From Lyophyllum atratum (taxonomy: Eukaryota; Basidiomycota; Agaricomycetes; Agaricales; Lyophyllaceae): a DNA stretch of 64,000 nt. Position numbers and translations under genes: made by a program. Positions 52,758 through 63,667 of this stretch are shown piece by piece. The stretch is taken from contig JACGCN010000056.1 of assembly GCA_014905825.1 (NCBI GenBank), positions 1-64,000 on the forward strand, written 5' to 3'. Numbering within the stretch: position 1 is the first letter of the stretch; the number at the start of each line of letters is the position of its first letter. The notes under the pieces are model-generated. The model searched no databases and was not told where the DNA came from. It saw only the letters and a program-made list of their open reading frames with translations.

Positions 52758-53147
52758 TCACCAGCACGAGTATCGCTGACTATCCCTTCCCCAACTGAAA
52801 CACGTATCCCGCCCCCATGCGCTCAGGGCGACAAAAGAAGCCCAAGTGGAACGGGCGAAGGAGTCCTGGACCTCCGGACGCCATCCGGCTTGCATCAGCG
52901 CGCGGGAGGTGGATTCGAGCGGAGCGGGGGTGTCCAGCTGCACCGATGCATCTGCAGCATCGCTCGCCGGGATGTCCAAGACGGGCTTAGCGTGAGGAGA
53001 CGGCGGAGTCGGGAGTGCAGAGCTAATGGTAGTGGTCCGTAGGACGAATAAATCCTCTGAGCATCGCACGAGAGAGCTAGCGTGCTTGGCTAGGAGAGAC
53101 TCAGAGACGTTGGGCTGAGGCCCAGGGAACGCCAGCGACGTTGTCAA
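52758..53147 (-). CDS. Possible small unknown gene
   Basis: An open frame of 129 codons on the minus strand has Ser/Pro/Ala-rich composition and an internal Trp-rich C-terminus (RSTWASFVALSAWGR). No motif, splice or homologue was recognised. It may be part of a longer spliced gene or chance. Confidence 0.2.
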   Translation of the reverse strand: MTTSLAFPGPQPNVSESLLAKHASSLVRCSEDLFVLRTTTISSALPTPPSPHAKPVLDIPASDAADASVQLDTPAPLESTSRALMQAGWRPEVQDSFARSTWASFVALSAWGRDTCFSWGRDSQRYSCW

Positions 53148-53584
53148 CAGGCACCCGTGGTCATTACATACTCATACCACGTGCGTCCCCGGGTACTTGA
53201 GACCCCGAAGAGTCCGCGATGTTCCGAGATCTATTTATAGATTGAGGTTATACCTTTTTATTTGGGTGGAAAAGTTTTGCGAATTTTTGAAATCTATTTA
53301 TAGGTGGACGCAAAAAAGCTTAATTTTTAGAAGCATTGTCACGTGAGCACATGTGACTCTATAGTCCATACTATTGTTTATGTAATGCAATGCTTTCCAT
53401 TTCATGTGGAGAAATTAACAGGCGACAGGTTACGTGTAATACAGACATTGTATGCAACAAGCGGCGAAGCAGACCATATATGTCCAATTGACGAGTGGAT
53501 GAAATATTTTGTGCGATACCATATATGTCCAATTGACGAGTGGATGAAATAATTTGTAGGATATATACCAGCCCTCATCAAGCC
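53148..53584. other. AT-rich intergenic
   Basis: AT-rich sequence with a direct repeat near its right end (53473-53551, listed separately). No gene is seen. Confidence 0.4.
53473..53551 (+). repeat. Tandem direct repeat, 45-bp unit
   Basis: Two copies (53473-53506 and 53518-53551) of a 34-bp identical block starting accatatatgtccaattgac lie in tandem. They sit just right of a short AT-rich spacer and just left of the 53585 gene's 3' end. Confidence 0.75.
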
Positions 53585-54130
53585 TCATTCGTCGGAGAAA
53601 TAACCCTCGATTTCCTCAATTTCCAACACTACGTCGACGTTGCATTGTGGTCGTAATTGGCCTGGGGAGGGGGTGTGGAACCGAACGCCCATGTTCCCGA
53701 TGCAAAACCTAAGCTCTGCAACTTCGCAACCACCGCCGTCTACAACTATCTGTGCCAAGACCATGGTCCATACGGAGGAGGCGTAAATGTCTACTTCCAT
53801 CCAGTTGTCCATCCGCAACAGTGTTACGAGCACAGTCGGCAAGTGAGCTTCATGGATCTGTATTTGCAATTTCTTGCATCGGATGTCGACATCCCATCCC
53901 TCAGGGCCTTCTACAATGTGGATGTCCGCCCTGCCCCCTACTCCTTCCACTGTCTGTATGAGACGTGAGACTGAGAAAAGAGTCAATTCCACAATCTTTA
54001 TAACTTTATAACGGTCCGCTGTCATATTCGACCCATTAATTGTTGGCTTTGCCTGTGATTGACGCTGAAACATAAACTTACCACCATCGGGATGTGTAGT
54101 AGCTGTGAAGGAATCAACAGATGTTGGCAT
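53585..54130 (-). CDS. Unknown protein of 181 residues
   Basis: This is an uninterrupted single-exon frame. The sequence alternates hydrophobic and polar residues (YKVIKIVELTLFSVSRL, LQIQIHEAHLPTVLVTLLRM, VWTMVLAQIVVDGG) and ends with an acidic stretch (DVVLEIEEIEGYFSDE), looking like a beta-rich globular protein. There is no signal peptide or membrane helix. ATG at 54130 is the first in frame. I do not recognise the family. Its 3' end adjoins the 45-bp tandem repeat. Confidence 0.55.
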   Translation of the reverse strand: MPTSVDSFTATTHPDGGKFMFQRQSQAKPTINGSNMTADRYKVIKIVELTLFSVSRLIQTVEGVGGRADIHIVEGPEGWDVDIRCKKLQIQIHEAHLPTVLVTLLRMDNWMEVDIYASSVWTMVLAQIVVDGGGCEVAELRFCIGNMGVRFHTPSPGQLRPQCNVDVVLEIEEIEGYFSDE

Positions 54131-55906
54131 CGCGTTCGATTGCGTGAAATCCTGGCGTGGCTTGGGAACCTGTTTGTTCCTGACGGCGCCTGATTTATAT
54201 TAATTGACGGAGTGCTCCGTTCACGATCCCTACCCTGTCTACGTCGTCATCCTTACTCGCTTGCATCCCTCTATCGTTCTGGTGCCCTGCTCTGTTCGTG
54301 TCATCAATTCATAGAAGGAAAATGCTTGTTCGTTACCCATCTAGCCTCTTTGATCTTCAATCTTTGCCTGTGTTCCTCGTTAACGTGTGCCTATTCCTGC
54401 TTGTCTTGTCTGTACTGTGTCCTTTTTGGTAATATCAATCTGCCTCGTGTGCTGCTTCATTTCCGTCCTCTTCTCCAATGTTGCCGTTTATAGAGTCCAA
54501 GAATCCCGGAAAATTCCTTCTGGACCAGTGTAAGGCACGCTAGGGCTTCAAATCGCCGACGCACGGCTCTCTAATCAGACTCCGTGTAAGGCACGCTAGG
54601 GTTCACCGTCGACACATGGCACTCTAATCAGACTCTGGACATCGACAGTTGGCCCTGACCCATTGAATTCAGCCTCGTGCATGTGAAGTTCTGCGGATCC
54701 ATTCCCTCCTACGCATGTACTGTTTCGTAAGTAACGTTAGTCCTGCATGGTAAACCCCCTTTTTGCTTTCCCTTAACTTGCAGCCTGCTCTTCCTCCTCT
54801 TCCCCAGATCCCCTAACCGCTTCTGCTCCCCAGCCACCTCTCGCATACGTCGAAACAAATGCAGTCCAATCAACGTAATTTAGTTGCTGGCTACGAGCGC
54901 AAGCCCTTGCTAATTGTGTTGCTATAACATAGAATCCGGTACAGTAGACACAGATGATGTTGGTGCTCCCTCCCTCCCTGTGGTACAGGACAAACCGAAA
55001 GATGTGGCTGCATCGGCCCCTGAGTCGAATCCGTGAGCACATGTCCGTACTCACCGTGTAACGAGACACCTGACTATTCTCTGCAGCAGTCAGAATTCTC
55101 CGTCCAACCTAACCACCGCCGCCAACAGCAGCCTCTCAACTTCTGGCAGCAGTGGCCTGGCTGAGACCGCAGGTGCCGCGAACAGTAGCATTTGCAGCCC
55201 GGACATCAATAAGCCTGTCCCACGCGTTGCACCCGCCACCACGTTGGACTCGATCGTGCCCTATGACCGCCGTGAGTTTTTAGATGGAGCCTTGTCGTCC
55301 AATGCTGAAAGTGCTTCCGTCAGTCTCCCTTGCTCTTTGGAGACGGCATTTGGAGAAGGATGATGACGACGAGTGCGGTTGCGAGTCCACCTTTGGGCGG
55401 GATGAGGACGGTGAAGTTCGCCACTACGGAGAGGGCTGCCAGTTCTGAGGATGCAGGCTCGTGGTTGTTTTCGTAACACTTGGCAACTACACTGTTTCTT
55501 CTTTGACAAATAAATCTTCGCCTTGAATTATTGTAAATCTTTCACTTTTAAAAAATCTCTTCCCCGACTCTGTTACGTAAGTAACAGGAGGGTTTTGTCG
55601 GAGACGAATGGACATTCCTCCCGCCAAATCGACTTCGCGTCACGTGCGTCGACAGCTTACGTGGCCCTTAAGTTCTTTTTTTCCTCCCCCTTCAAATTCT
55701 CCGGAAGTTCTCGTGTTTGAACATACTTGTTGTGGTATAGCGTACTACGGCCCTAGTATAGCTACTAAAGTTACTTACAGCACTTACCTCCAGCTTCTAT
55801 ACAAAACTCTTACTAAGTTTTCCCCTCTTTCAATTCTGTTTCTATTGTACTATCATTCATATGACTTCAGAAAACCTTACGTTAAATAAATACTTCAGTT
55901 TTTACA
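54131..55906. other. Gene-poor interval with possible gene fragment
   Basis: From about 55088 an open plus-strand frame reads NSPSNLTTAANSSLSTSG..., then SIVPYDRREFLDG and TAFGEG-stop. A shifted frame continues DDDDECGCESTFGRDEDGEVRHYGEGCQF-stop. This could be the Ser/Thr-rich end of a gene, but no upstream exons could be linked. A tandem repeat lies at 54528-54637. The right part (55560-55870) is T-rich and leads into the LTR. Confidence 0.3.
54528..54637 (+). repeat. Tandem repeat, 56-bp unit, two copies
   Basis: Units start gtgtaaggcacgctaggg (54528 and 54584) and end ctaatcagactc. They are clearly similar, with changes in the middle. Confidence 0.7.
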
Positions 55907-56523
55907 TGTATTGAACTCGTCTCGAGGTAACGAGCCTTGCCCACTACATAGATGATGCCGAGAAGGCCGAACCAAACAGACCGATGCCAAATATCGGACT
56001 CCGTTCGCCTGAATGCCGGTAACAAATAAACAAACCAAAGTTCGGGGAATTGCCGAACTCGTGGTAAACGCGTTGAACACGCCGAGATCCCCGAACTCGA
56101 GGCAAACGCGCGATGTAAGGGACGCACAACGCGTGTTCGGACTCGGACAAGGTATGCCCGAGACCGAGGCTTAGATAGTATATAAACCGTAGTATTAGCA
56201 TGAATAGAACTTACCTTTTTACCCCATTACATTTGTGTGAGCTAAGTTTCACTTGAAGAATCTAAGAATTCTTGCATCCGCGCCGTTGAACTTAACAATA
56301 TTGCCAAGCGCTATTGTTAAGGGTTACTTTGGGCACGTATATCATTGCTTCGCGCTGATATCCTCAAACCAACGCCGCGTTTACTTGGCTTTTAGGTCTT
56401 TAGGACGACTTTTACTTACAAATTGGATTTGGATTCATTAAGATTCTAAATACTTTGACTAACTACTTAGAATCCCTACGCGTATATTCAACGAATACAC
56501 CAACATTACGCCGGAGCATAACA
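55907..56523 (+). mobile_element. 5' LTR of the right Ty3/gypsy element
   Basis: It begins TGTATTGAAC and ends CATAACA, with a TATA box (tatataaacc, about 56179-56188). It is followed within two bases by a primer-binding-like sequence. The left border is inferred because the 3' LTR lies outside the window. Confidence 0.55.
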
Positions 56524-56524
56524 T

Positions 56525-56540
56525 TGGTGGACACACCCGG
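56525..56540 (+). other. Primer-binding site
   Basis: TGGTGGACACACCCGG just after the LTR; complementary to a tRNA 3' end reading CCGGGTGTGTCCACCA. The tRNA identity was not determined. Confidence 0.6.
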
Positions 56541-56588
56541 AAACGTCCTACAAGATTTAAGTAATCGCCGATTTAACGCCTAGCAATC

Positions 56589-59500
56589 ATGCCACCGAGA
56601 GCAACGAATAACTCACGGAATGCTACACTAGACCAAAATCAAGTCGAGGGTGTAAATAACCCTAGTACGATTCCTGGTACGATTCCTGGTACGATTCCTA
56701 GTACGATTCCTAGTACGATTCCTCCCCCGGAACCCGAGAACGATAGAATAGAGGAAGGAGTACAACTACCTCCTGAACTCATTTTAGACCCTCTATATTC
56801 GTTAGGTGAACCTATTCATGGGATCGAATATGAAGATGATAAATTTACCTACGAAACAGTTAACTTCCCAGCATGCGAACCTGGTTCGAATTTCATGAGC
56901 GGAAACGACGACAGATCCGTAAATGTTAGAATAAGATGGAGAGAAGCTATTGAATATGGGAAAGCTATGGGAAAAGGCGTACCTTTCGATAACCCTCGTG
57001 CTTTAACTCGGAAAGAGCGAAAAGAAATCTTTGTCGAAGAATTATTCCAGCTAGATAGAGTGTTGACGTCTGTCGTGAAGTACGAAGACCAAAATCACTT
57101 CATAATATCAGCGCGAAGAGAGGTCTTGACAAAATTGAATTCTCAGCTTAAAAGAAGAAGAGATGAAGCAAGGGACTCACTTGTTATCAGCGGAGAAGGC
57201 GTACCTCCATTACCATTATGGGGTCCTACCGGGAAAGCGAACGACTATTGGACGCTGAACGATTTTGAAATCGTTGGAGCATGTTATCGCCAGGATGTTG
57301 AGACGTTCCTCGCGCATCTTGCATCCCATCATCCATTCGCCAAATATCAGAAGGAATCTAGCGGAGCTAATGATCGACGGAACCAGAATAAGAATAACCG
57401 AGGAGGTAAACCTACCGCCACTACGCGTGATCTTGATCAAGATCCCGGGAGTATTTCTAGAATGAATGACCGCGCCTATCAATCAGGGTCGCATTCGGAA
57501 CTCACTAAATTTAAGAATCAACGAGCTTCAGTTTTTGGTAAGCCCACGCAGAATAATGCGTCACGCAGAATGAAGGATCTATTCGGCGGAAGATCCGAGC
57601 GTGGAAGAGAGACGCCCCCGCATCTAACTGATGGATCAAGGAACGACGGTTATAGTTCAGACAACGAGGATAATAGATCTGATAAGAGTAGAAGTAAGCG
57701 ACTACCTCGAGGCCGTGAACCATCTGGACCATCAGATGATGGGAGCGACGACTCAGACAATGACTCACCTCGTAAACCTTTCAGAAAGCCTCGAGGTGAT
57801 AGATCTCCAAGACGATCACACGATAAAGCGACACGAGGTTCGGGGAACGATAAGGCCGGTTCCAAACGCGAAGTTCAATTTGAATACAAACTAAAAATTG
57901 ACGCAATACCCCAGTGGGACGGAGACGTTGACGCTCTAGGACGATGGCTCACTAAAATTAACGTACTATCCGAACAATCGAATACAGTTTTCGAACAACT
58001 AGGAACATTAGTACCTCAACGGTTGAAAGGCAGTGCTGAAACCTGGTACTACAGTCAAAGTAAATTGAAACGATCTCAACTTGAAGAAAATTGGGATACT
58101 TTAAGAGAAGCTATCGGAGAGTACTACATGAACCGATCGTTTATGGATAAACAGAAGGCCCGCGCTAACAAAGCTCATTATCGGGATTTTGGCCATACGA
58201 GAGAAGCGCCAAGCGACTATGTCATTCGAAAGAGAGAAATGATTGAATTAGTATATGACTATACTGATAGAGAAATTATTAATGAAATCATGGGCGGCGC
58301 ACCTACGCATTGGACCACCATTTTAACACCGCATCTCTACGAGGACTTAGAAGGCTTCCAATTAGCCGTGAAGTATTACGAGGACAATCTTATCAAGTTG
58401 GATGGAAATCGTTACACGAGACAGGACTATAGTTATCAATCTAATCCAAGGGAAACGAACAACAATGTTAGGGATTCGTATCAGAATTTCAAAACAGCTA
58501 GGACTAACCTCGTAGGTTGGAGCAAGACATCGGCTAACCCCGAATTCCCAAAGGACGACACTAACGTTTCACCACGGACAACTCCTGAAGACAAAGGAGC
58601 TCGACCATGTAGGCACTGCGGAAGTGGTAAACATTGGGATAATGAATGTAAATACGCACGGAAAGGGAATCGTAAAGCGCGCGTTAATCTAATCCGAATA
58701 GATGATGAAGAAGTAGCGGCGCAGGAAGAATACGACGAACTTTATTACGGATTACCTTCGGATGACGAAGTTGAGTCGGGTTTTGACCATCCCCTTCAGA
58801 CAATTTCCGAGGACGTTCAGGAAGTAGAACGTGATGAGGAACTGGGGGGGGAGGAGTCCGAAATAACTTCGAAATCTTTTATTACTCAAGCTACACAATT
58901 TAATCAGAGAAAACTCACTTCTGATTACCGATTAAAACCCTCTTTGAACAGGAAATCGCGTAGACGATTAGCGAGGGATATAGAGAGGACAACATACCGA
59001 GTAGACACAGGAGACGCTGAAGAAAGATTGATTCGGTTAAAGAAAGTGATGGCGCGACCGCCGGGATGCTCGTTTCTGGGAGCAAGGGCAACTACAACGT
59101 TAGCAACTATTAACGATAGAGCCGGACAATCTATACCCGTTATAATCGATTCTGGATCGGATATTACACTAATTGCGCAGAGAACGATTGACGAGATGAT
59201 CAAGCCTCCTAAAATCCGGACAGGTCAACGAATTAATTTAATTCAAGTGACAGGGAACGCTACTATAACAGGGTATGTGGTTTTGGATCTATACTTCGAG
59301 ACGTCGGAAGGACCCGTACAGATGGAAGTTGAAGCTTATGTAGTGAAGGGTATGACGACTCCGTTCATCCTAGGAAACGACTTCACTGAGCAATACTCAA
59401 TGTCTATCACTCGTAATGAAGGAGATACTCACTTGGTATTCGGGAATTCCGGACGATCAATAAGAGTTGAAGGGAGCTTGAATCCAGGATATAAGGACGA

Positions 59501-62500
59501 GAACGGGCATGCCTTCAGTATTCGGGCGAGAGCCGATGCTGTGAATCGCATCTCTAGAACTAAGGCGCATCGTCGAGGACAAGTCCTTAAACGAAGGAAG
59601 AATCAGTTACTAAAAGATAGGCACGTACGTTCTATAACACAAGTATCGATTCCGCCAAAGACTTCGAGGGAGGTCTCCGTATATACGACATACCCGTTCA
59701 CTTCGGAAACCCTATACGTCGAAAGATCAGTTGCAACAAATCGAAACATAGAAGATTTGTATGGCTCACCTGATACCCTGACCAGAAGAGAGAAGCCTAC
59801 GTTACATATCTCAAACTTCTCTTCGTTCCCGGTAACGATTTCAGCAGGACAAATATTGGGTACTGCTCAGGACCCTAACACTTGGTTAGAAAGATCTGAC
59901 GCGATATCAACACAAGATAAGATCAAACGCGAACATCACTGTAACCTTATCAAAACCCTGATAGACCATCAGAACCCAGAACTAGGGTTAGGAGTTACTA
60001 ACACAGCAAAGAGTGAAGTCGATATAGGATTTAATCCAGCATTAGGCCTTGGAGTTGAAGAAGATCCTTTAGCGGAGGAGTCAGTCGAAGGAGGACCTAA
60101 AACTGCAGAGGTTCCAGAGGAAATAGTGAACGAAGAACAGTTAATTACGGAACTCGACTTTTCGAAGGAGTTAACAGAGAGTCAGCGAAAGCAACTCACG
60201 GATATCATCATAAAAAATAAGAAAGTCTTCGGATTAAATGGTAGACTAGGTAACTTCGACACACTAGTCGACATCCCGTTACTCTCGGGAGTAAAACCGA
60301 TATCCGTCCCACCATTTCCAACGTCTCCTGCAAATAGAGAGGTGATAGATAAACAGATGGATTCATGGTTAAAACTAGGTGTGATCGAGCCATCGAGAAG
60401 CCCATGGGCAGCTCCGGTGTTTATAGTTTATCGAAACACTAAACCTCGAATGGTTATTGACCTTCGACGATTGAATGAGTCAGTAATTCCCGACGAATTC
60501 CCGTTACCAAGACAGGAAGATATCTTACAATCGTTGGCGGGAAGTCAGTATCTATCCACTCTGGACGCCCTAGCTGGATTTACACAATTAACTGTTGATC
60601 CGAAAGATAAAGAGAAGTTAGCGTTTAGAACTCACCGGGGTTTATTCCATTTCAATCGAATGCCTTTTGGATACAGAAATGGCCCTGCCGTCTTTCAACG
60701 AGTAATGCAAGGAGTTCTCGCACCATTCCTATGGATATTTGCTTTAGTATACATCGATGACATAGTCATATTCTCGCAAACCTTCGAAGATCATCTTAGA
60801 CACATAGATGAGGTGTTACAAGCGATACTAAATTCAAAAATCACCCTATCGCCATCGAAATGCCATTTTGGTTATCAATCCCTGCTATTGTTAGGACAGA
60901 AAGTATCAAGATTAGGATTGTCAACTCACCGAGAGAAGGTTAAGGCGATCATCGACTTGGAAGAGCCGAAAACCGTACAAAATCTACAGGTTTTTCTCGG
61001 GATGATGGTTTATTTCTCCGGATATGTGCCGTTCTATGCGTGGATTGCACATCCGCTTTTTCAGCTGTTAAAGAAGGGGAATAAGTGGAGATGGGGAAAT
61101 GAGGAACGGGAAGCGTACGAACTTTGTAAGCAAGTCCTGACCGAAGCTCCGGTGCGAGCTCACGCAATGCCTGGATTACCTTACAGGATATATTCGGACG
61201 CATGCGACTTCGGTTTAGCAGCTATCCTCCAACAAGTGCAGCCGATTAAAATCAGAGACTTGCGCGGCACGAAAACCTATGAGAGATTGGAGAAAGCTTA
61301 TAAAAACAACGAGGATATCCCAGATCTTGTCACACATTTAGTCAAGGAAGGAAGTGACGTACCTATTAACGGGAAATGGGCGGATAAGTTTGAAGACACG
61401 ACAGTATTCATCGAAAGAGTTATCGCTTACTGGTCACGCGTCCTGCAATCAGCTGAACGAAATTATTCACCTACGGAACGAGAAGCGTTAGCATTAAAGG
61501 AGGGGCTGATCAAATTTCAGCCATACTTGGAAGGAGAAAGGATTTTTGCTATTACTGACCATGCAGCGCTAACTTGGAGTAAGACGTTCCAGAATGTCAA
61601 TCGGCGATTGTTAACATGGGGATTAGTATTCTCGGCTTTCCCGAATATAAAAATCATTCACCGTGCAGGACGGGTACATTCGAATGTGGATCCGATATCC
61701 AGGTTAAGACGACGATTACCTTATCAGCTCGGTCCCGACGTCGATGCTACGGAGAGTCTCAACTTGAACACTACTGAAGATCCCCTAAAAAATATGTATG
61801 ACGAGTTGGGCCCTAGATTCGAAGAGAAGTTACTTACAGTAGCCGCCAATTATGTCATCACTGAGCGTGAGATCGAATACGAAGGGAATTGTCTGGCGAT
61901 GAACGTGGAATTGGAGATGGAAGAGGACGACCCAATTAATGTACCATATGGAACGTCGAGATCCTACGCTGTGTCAATTGAAATCGACGCAGACGAAATT
62001 AAAAGATGGAGATTAGCGTACCTGAAGGACTTACACTTTTCAAAAGTCATGGAGGCGATTAGATCAGACGAGCCGGATGTACCGGAATATCCGCAATATC
62101 ACTACAGCGAGAAAGGGTTAATCTTTTTCGAAGATGGATTAGGAAACACGAGGCTTTGCGTACCCGAGGAATTGAAAATCGAGCTCATGCGTGAAACGCA
62201 TGATAACGCAAGCGAGGCGGCTCATGGAGGTTACTTCAAAACGTACAACCGAATTAGCGCAACATATTATTGGCCAAGAATGTCTAGAGACATCAAGAGA
62301 TTCGTACAAACTTGTGACATCTGTCAAAAGTCGAAACCGAAGCGACACGCACCTCTCGGCCTTTTACAATCAGTCCCTATTCCAAGTCAACCTTTTGAAG
62401 TAGTCACTATGGACTTTATACCTGAACTACCCGAGTCAAATGGGTTCGATAATATTCTAGTGATAGTAGATAAGCTGACGAAGTACGCAATATTCATCCC

Positions 62501-63551
62501 TACAACCACTACGATCTCGGAGAGCGGAACGGCTCAACTATTCTTTCATCATGTGGTGTCCAAATACGGGTTACCGAGGCAAGTGATCACCGATCGTGAC
62601 ACCCGATGGCGGGGCGATTTCTGGAAAGAGATATGTCGGTTGATGGGCACACAACGAGCCCTGACTACGTCATATCATCCTCAGGCAGATGGACAAACGG
62701 AAGTAATGAACCAGTACCTAGAGATCGCGTTAAGAGCCTATATTGGTCCAGAAAGAGATGATTGGGCTAACTTACTAGATGTATTAGAGCTCTCCTATAA
62801 CACGTCTCCACACACGGCTACCGGATTCTCGCCAGCATATTTATTGCGAGGCTTCCATCCAAACACGAGGACGACCCTGATCCATAACCCAGAAGGAATA
62901 AGCCGACCGTCTAACTCTATGGAGGAAGATACGATGGAAACATTGCATGAAAAGGCACTAACGATGATGGAAGCATTCGAAGCGGACCGAAAACGAGCGA
63001 TAGACGCGCTTACTGTTGGTCAAGCATTTCAAAAACGGGCGTACAACAGCGGAAGATTAAACATTCAATTCTTGGAGGGAGATAAGGTATTGATTAATCC
63101 GCATTCCCTAAAACTTTTGAAGAAAGTAAGCGGTAGAGGGCAGAAGCTCTTAATGAAATACGACGGACCGTTCGAAATCTCGGAGAAAATCAGTCCAGTT
63201 GCTTACAGAATACGAATGCCGCCATCATATGGCATACATCCTGTGATCAACATTGCTCACCTGGAGAAATATCACGAGTCCCCGCCGGACCTAGGACCCA
63301 GACCCAAAAAGGAATTAAATCGCGAAGATTTCGATACAGAAGACGACTACGACGTGGAGGCAGTCGTTGGCGAGTCTTGGAAGAAAGGCAGAAACGGTAG
63401 GAGGATCCCAATATATCGGACGCGGTACGTAGGATACGGCCCGGAATATGATTTATGGCACACCGCTGATGGACTACGAAACGCGCACTACGCGTTGAAG
63501 GAATGGTTGGACCAAAAGAAGAAGCGCAATACTCTAAACAGGCGAAAATAA
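56589..63551 (+). CDS. Ty3/gypsy gag-pol polyprotein, single frame, with chromodomain
   Basis: 2320 codons without interruption. Order: a gag region with a 12-base, 4-residue repeat near the N-terminus ((G/S)TIP, five times); a basic Ser/Arg-rich stretch; zinc knuckle C-x2-C-x4-H-x4-C at about 673-687; aspartic protease DSGS at about 853; reverse transcriptase with YIDD at about 1387; RNase H (YSDACDFGLAAIL at about 1534); integrase HHCC (about 1868-1912) and DDE core (MDFIPE at about 1940, ITDRD at about 2001, GQTE at about 2037); GPF motif; and a chromodomain-like C-terminus (about 2255-2310, TRYVGYGPEYDLWHTADGL). No frameshift separates gag and pol. All catalytic motifs look intact, so the copy may be competent; no transcription evidence is available. 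Confidence 0.93.
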   Translation: MPPRATNNSRNATLDQNQVEGVNNPSTIPGTIPGTIPSTIPSTIPPPEPENDRIEEGVQLPPELILDPLYSLGEPIHGIEYEDDKFTYETVNFPACEPGSNFMSGNDDRSVNVRIRWREAIEYGKAMGKGVPFDNPRALTRKERKEIFVEELFQLDRVLTSVVKYEDQNHFIISARREVLTKLNSQLKRRRDEARDSLVISGEGVPPLPLWGPTGKANDYWTLNDFEIVGACYRQDVETFLAHLASHHPFAKYQKESSGANDRRNQNKNNRGGKPTATTRDLDQDPGSISRMNDRAYQSGSHSELTKFKNQRASVFGKPTQNNASRRMKDLFGGRSERGRETPPHLTDGSRNDGYSSDNEDNRSDKSRSKRLPRGREPSGPSDDGSDDSDNDSPRKPFRKPRGDRSPRRSHDKATRGSGNDKAGSKREVQFEYKLKIDAIPQWDGDVDALGRWLTKINVLSEQSNTVFEQLGTLVPQRLKGSAETWYYSQSKLKRSQLEENWDTLREAIGEYYMNRSFMDKQKARANKAHYRDFGHTREAPSDYVIRKREMIELVYDYTDREIINEIMGGAPTHWTTILTPHLYEDLEGFQLAVKYYEDNLIKLDGNRYTRQDYSYQSNPRETNNNVRDSYQNFKTARTNLVGWSKTSANPEFPKDDTNVSPRTTPEDKGARPCRHCGSGKHWDNECKYARKGNRKARVNLIRIDDEEVAAQEEYDELYYGLPSDDEVESGFDHPLQTISEDVQEVERDEELGGEESEITSKSFITQATQFNQRKLTSDYRLKPSLNRKSRRRLARDIERTTYRVDTGDAEERLIRLKKVMARPPGCSFLGARATTTLATINDRAGQSIPVIIDSGSDITLIAQRTIDEMIKPPKIRTGQRINLIQVTGNATITGYVVLDLYFETSEGPVQMEVEAYVVKGMTTPFILGNDFTEQYSMSITRNEGDTHLVFGNSGRSIRVEGSLNPGYKDENGHAFSIRARADAVNRISRTKAHRRGQVLKRRKNQLLKDRHVRSITQVSIPPKTSREVSVYTTYPFTSETLYVERSVATNRNIEDLYGSPDTLTRREKPTLHISNFSSFPVTISAGQILGTAQDPNTWLERSDAISTQDKIKREHHCNLIKTLIDHQNPELGLGVTNTAKSEVDIGFNPALGLGVEEDPLAEESVEGGPKTAEVPEEIVNEEQLITELDFSKELTESQRKQLTDIIIKNKKVFGLNGRLGNFDTLVDIPLLSGVKPISVPPFPTSPANREVIDKQMDSWLKLGVIEPSRSPWAAPVFIVYRNTKPRMVIDLRRLNESVIPDEFPLPRQEDILQSLAGSQYLSTLDALAGFTQLTVDPKDKEKLAFRTHRGLFHFNRMPFGYRNGPAVFQRVMQGVLAPFLWIFALVYIDDIVIFSQTFEDHLRHIDEVLQAILNSKITLSPSKCHFGYQSLLLLGQKVSRLGLSTHREKVKAIIDLEEPKTVQNLQVFLGMMVYFSGYVPFYAWIAHPLFQLLKKGNKWRWGNEEREAYELCKQVLTEAPVRAHAMPGLPYRIYSDACDFGLAAILQQVQPIKIRDLRGTKTYERLEKAYKNNEDIPDLVTHLVKEGSDVPINGKWADKFEDTTVFIERVIAYWSRVLQSAERNYSPTEREALALKEGLIKFQPYLEGERIFAITDHAALTWSKTFQNVNRRLLTWGLVFSAFPNIKIIHRAGRVHSNVDPISRLRRRLPYQLGPDVDATESLNLNTTEDPLKNMYDELGPRFEEKLLTVAANYVITEREIEYEGNCLAMNVELEMEEDDPINVPYGTSRSYAVSIEIDADEIKRWRLAYLKDLHFSKVMEAIRSDEPDVPEYPQYHYSEKGLIFFEDGLGNTRLCVPEELKIELMRETHDNASEAAHGGYFKTYNRISATYYWPRMSRDIKRFVQTCDICQKSKPKRHAPLGLLQSVPIPSQPFEVVTMDFIPELPESNGFDNILVIVDKLTKYAIFIPTTTTISESGTAQLFFHHVVSKYGLPRQVITDRDTRWRGDFWKEICRLMGTQRALTTSYHPQADGQTEVMNQYLEIALRAYIGPERDDWANLLDVLELSYNTSPHTATGFSPAYLLRGFHPNTRTTLIHNPEGISRPSNSMEEDTMETLHEKALTMMEAFEADRKRAIDALTVGQAFQKRAYNSGRLNIQFLEGDKVLINPHSLKLLKKVSGRGQKLLMKYDGPFEISEKISPVAYRIRMPPSYGIHPVINIAHLEKYHESPPDLGPRPKKELNREDFDTEDDYDVEAVVGESWKKGRNGRRIPIYRTRYVGYGPEYDLWHTADGLRNAHYALKEWLDQKKKRNTLNRRK

Positions 63552-63667
63552 CGCGTCTGAAAACATATTTAAACCATACGATTCAAAATCTAAAAGATAT
63601 CGACACCCAGTGCTCGAAACCCCTCGAATTCAGCGCCTTTCATCTTCTCTACTATCTACTCCTCAAC
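63552..63667. other. Gap between pol and the next open frame
   Basis: 116 bp, no feature; the segment is A/C-rich and would be the 5' leader of the next frame. Confidence 0.45.
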
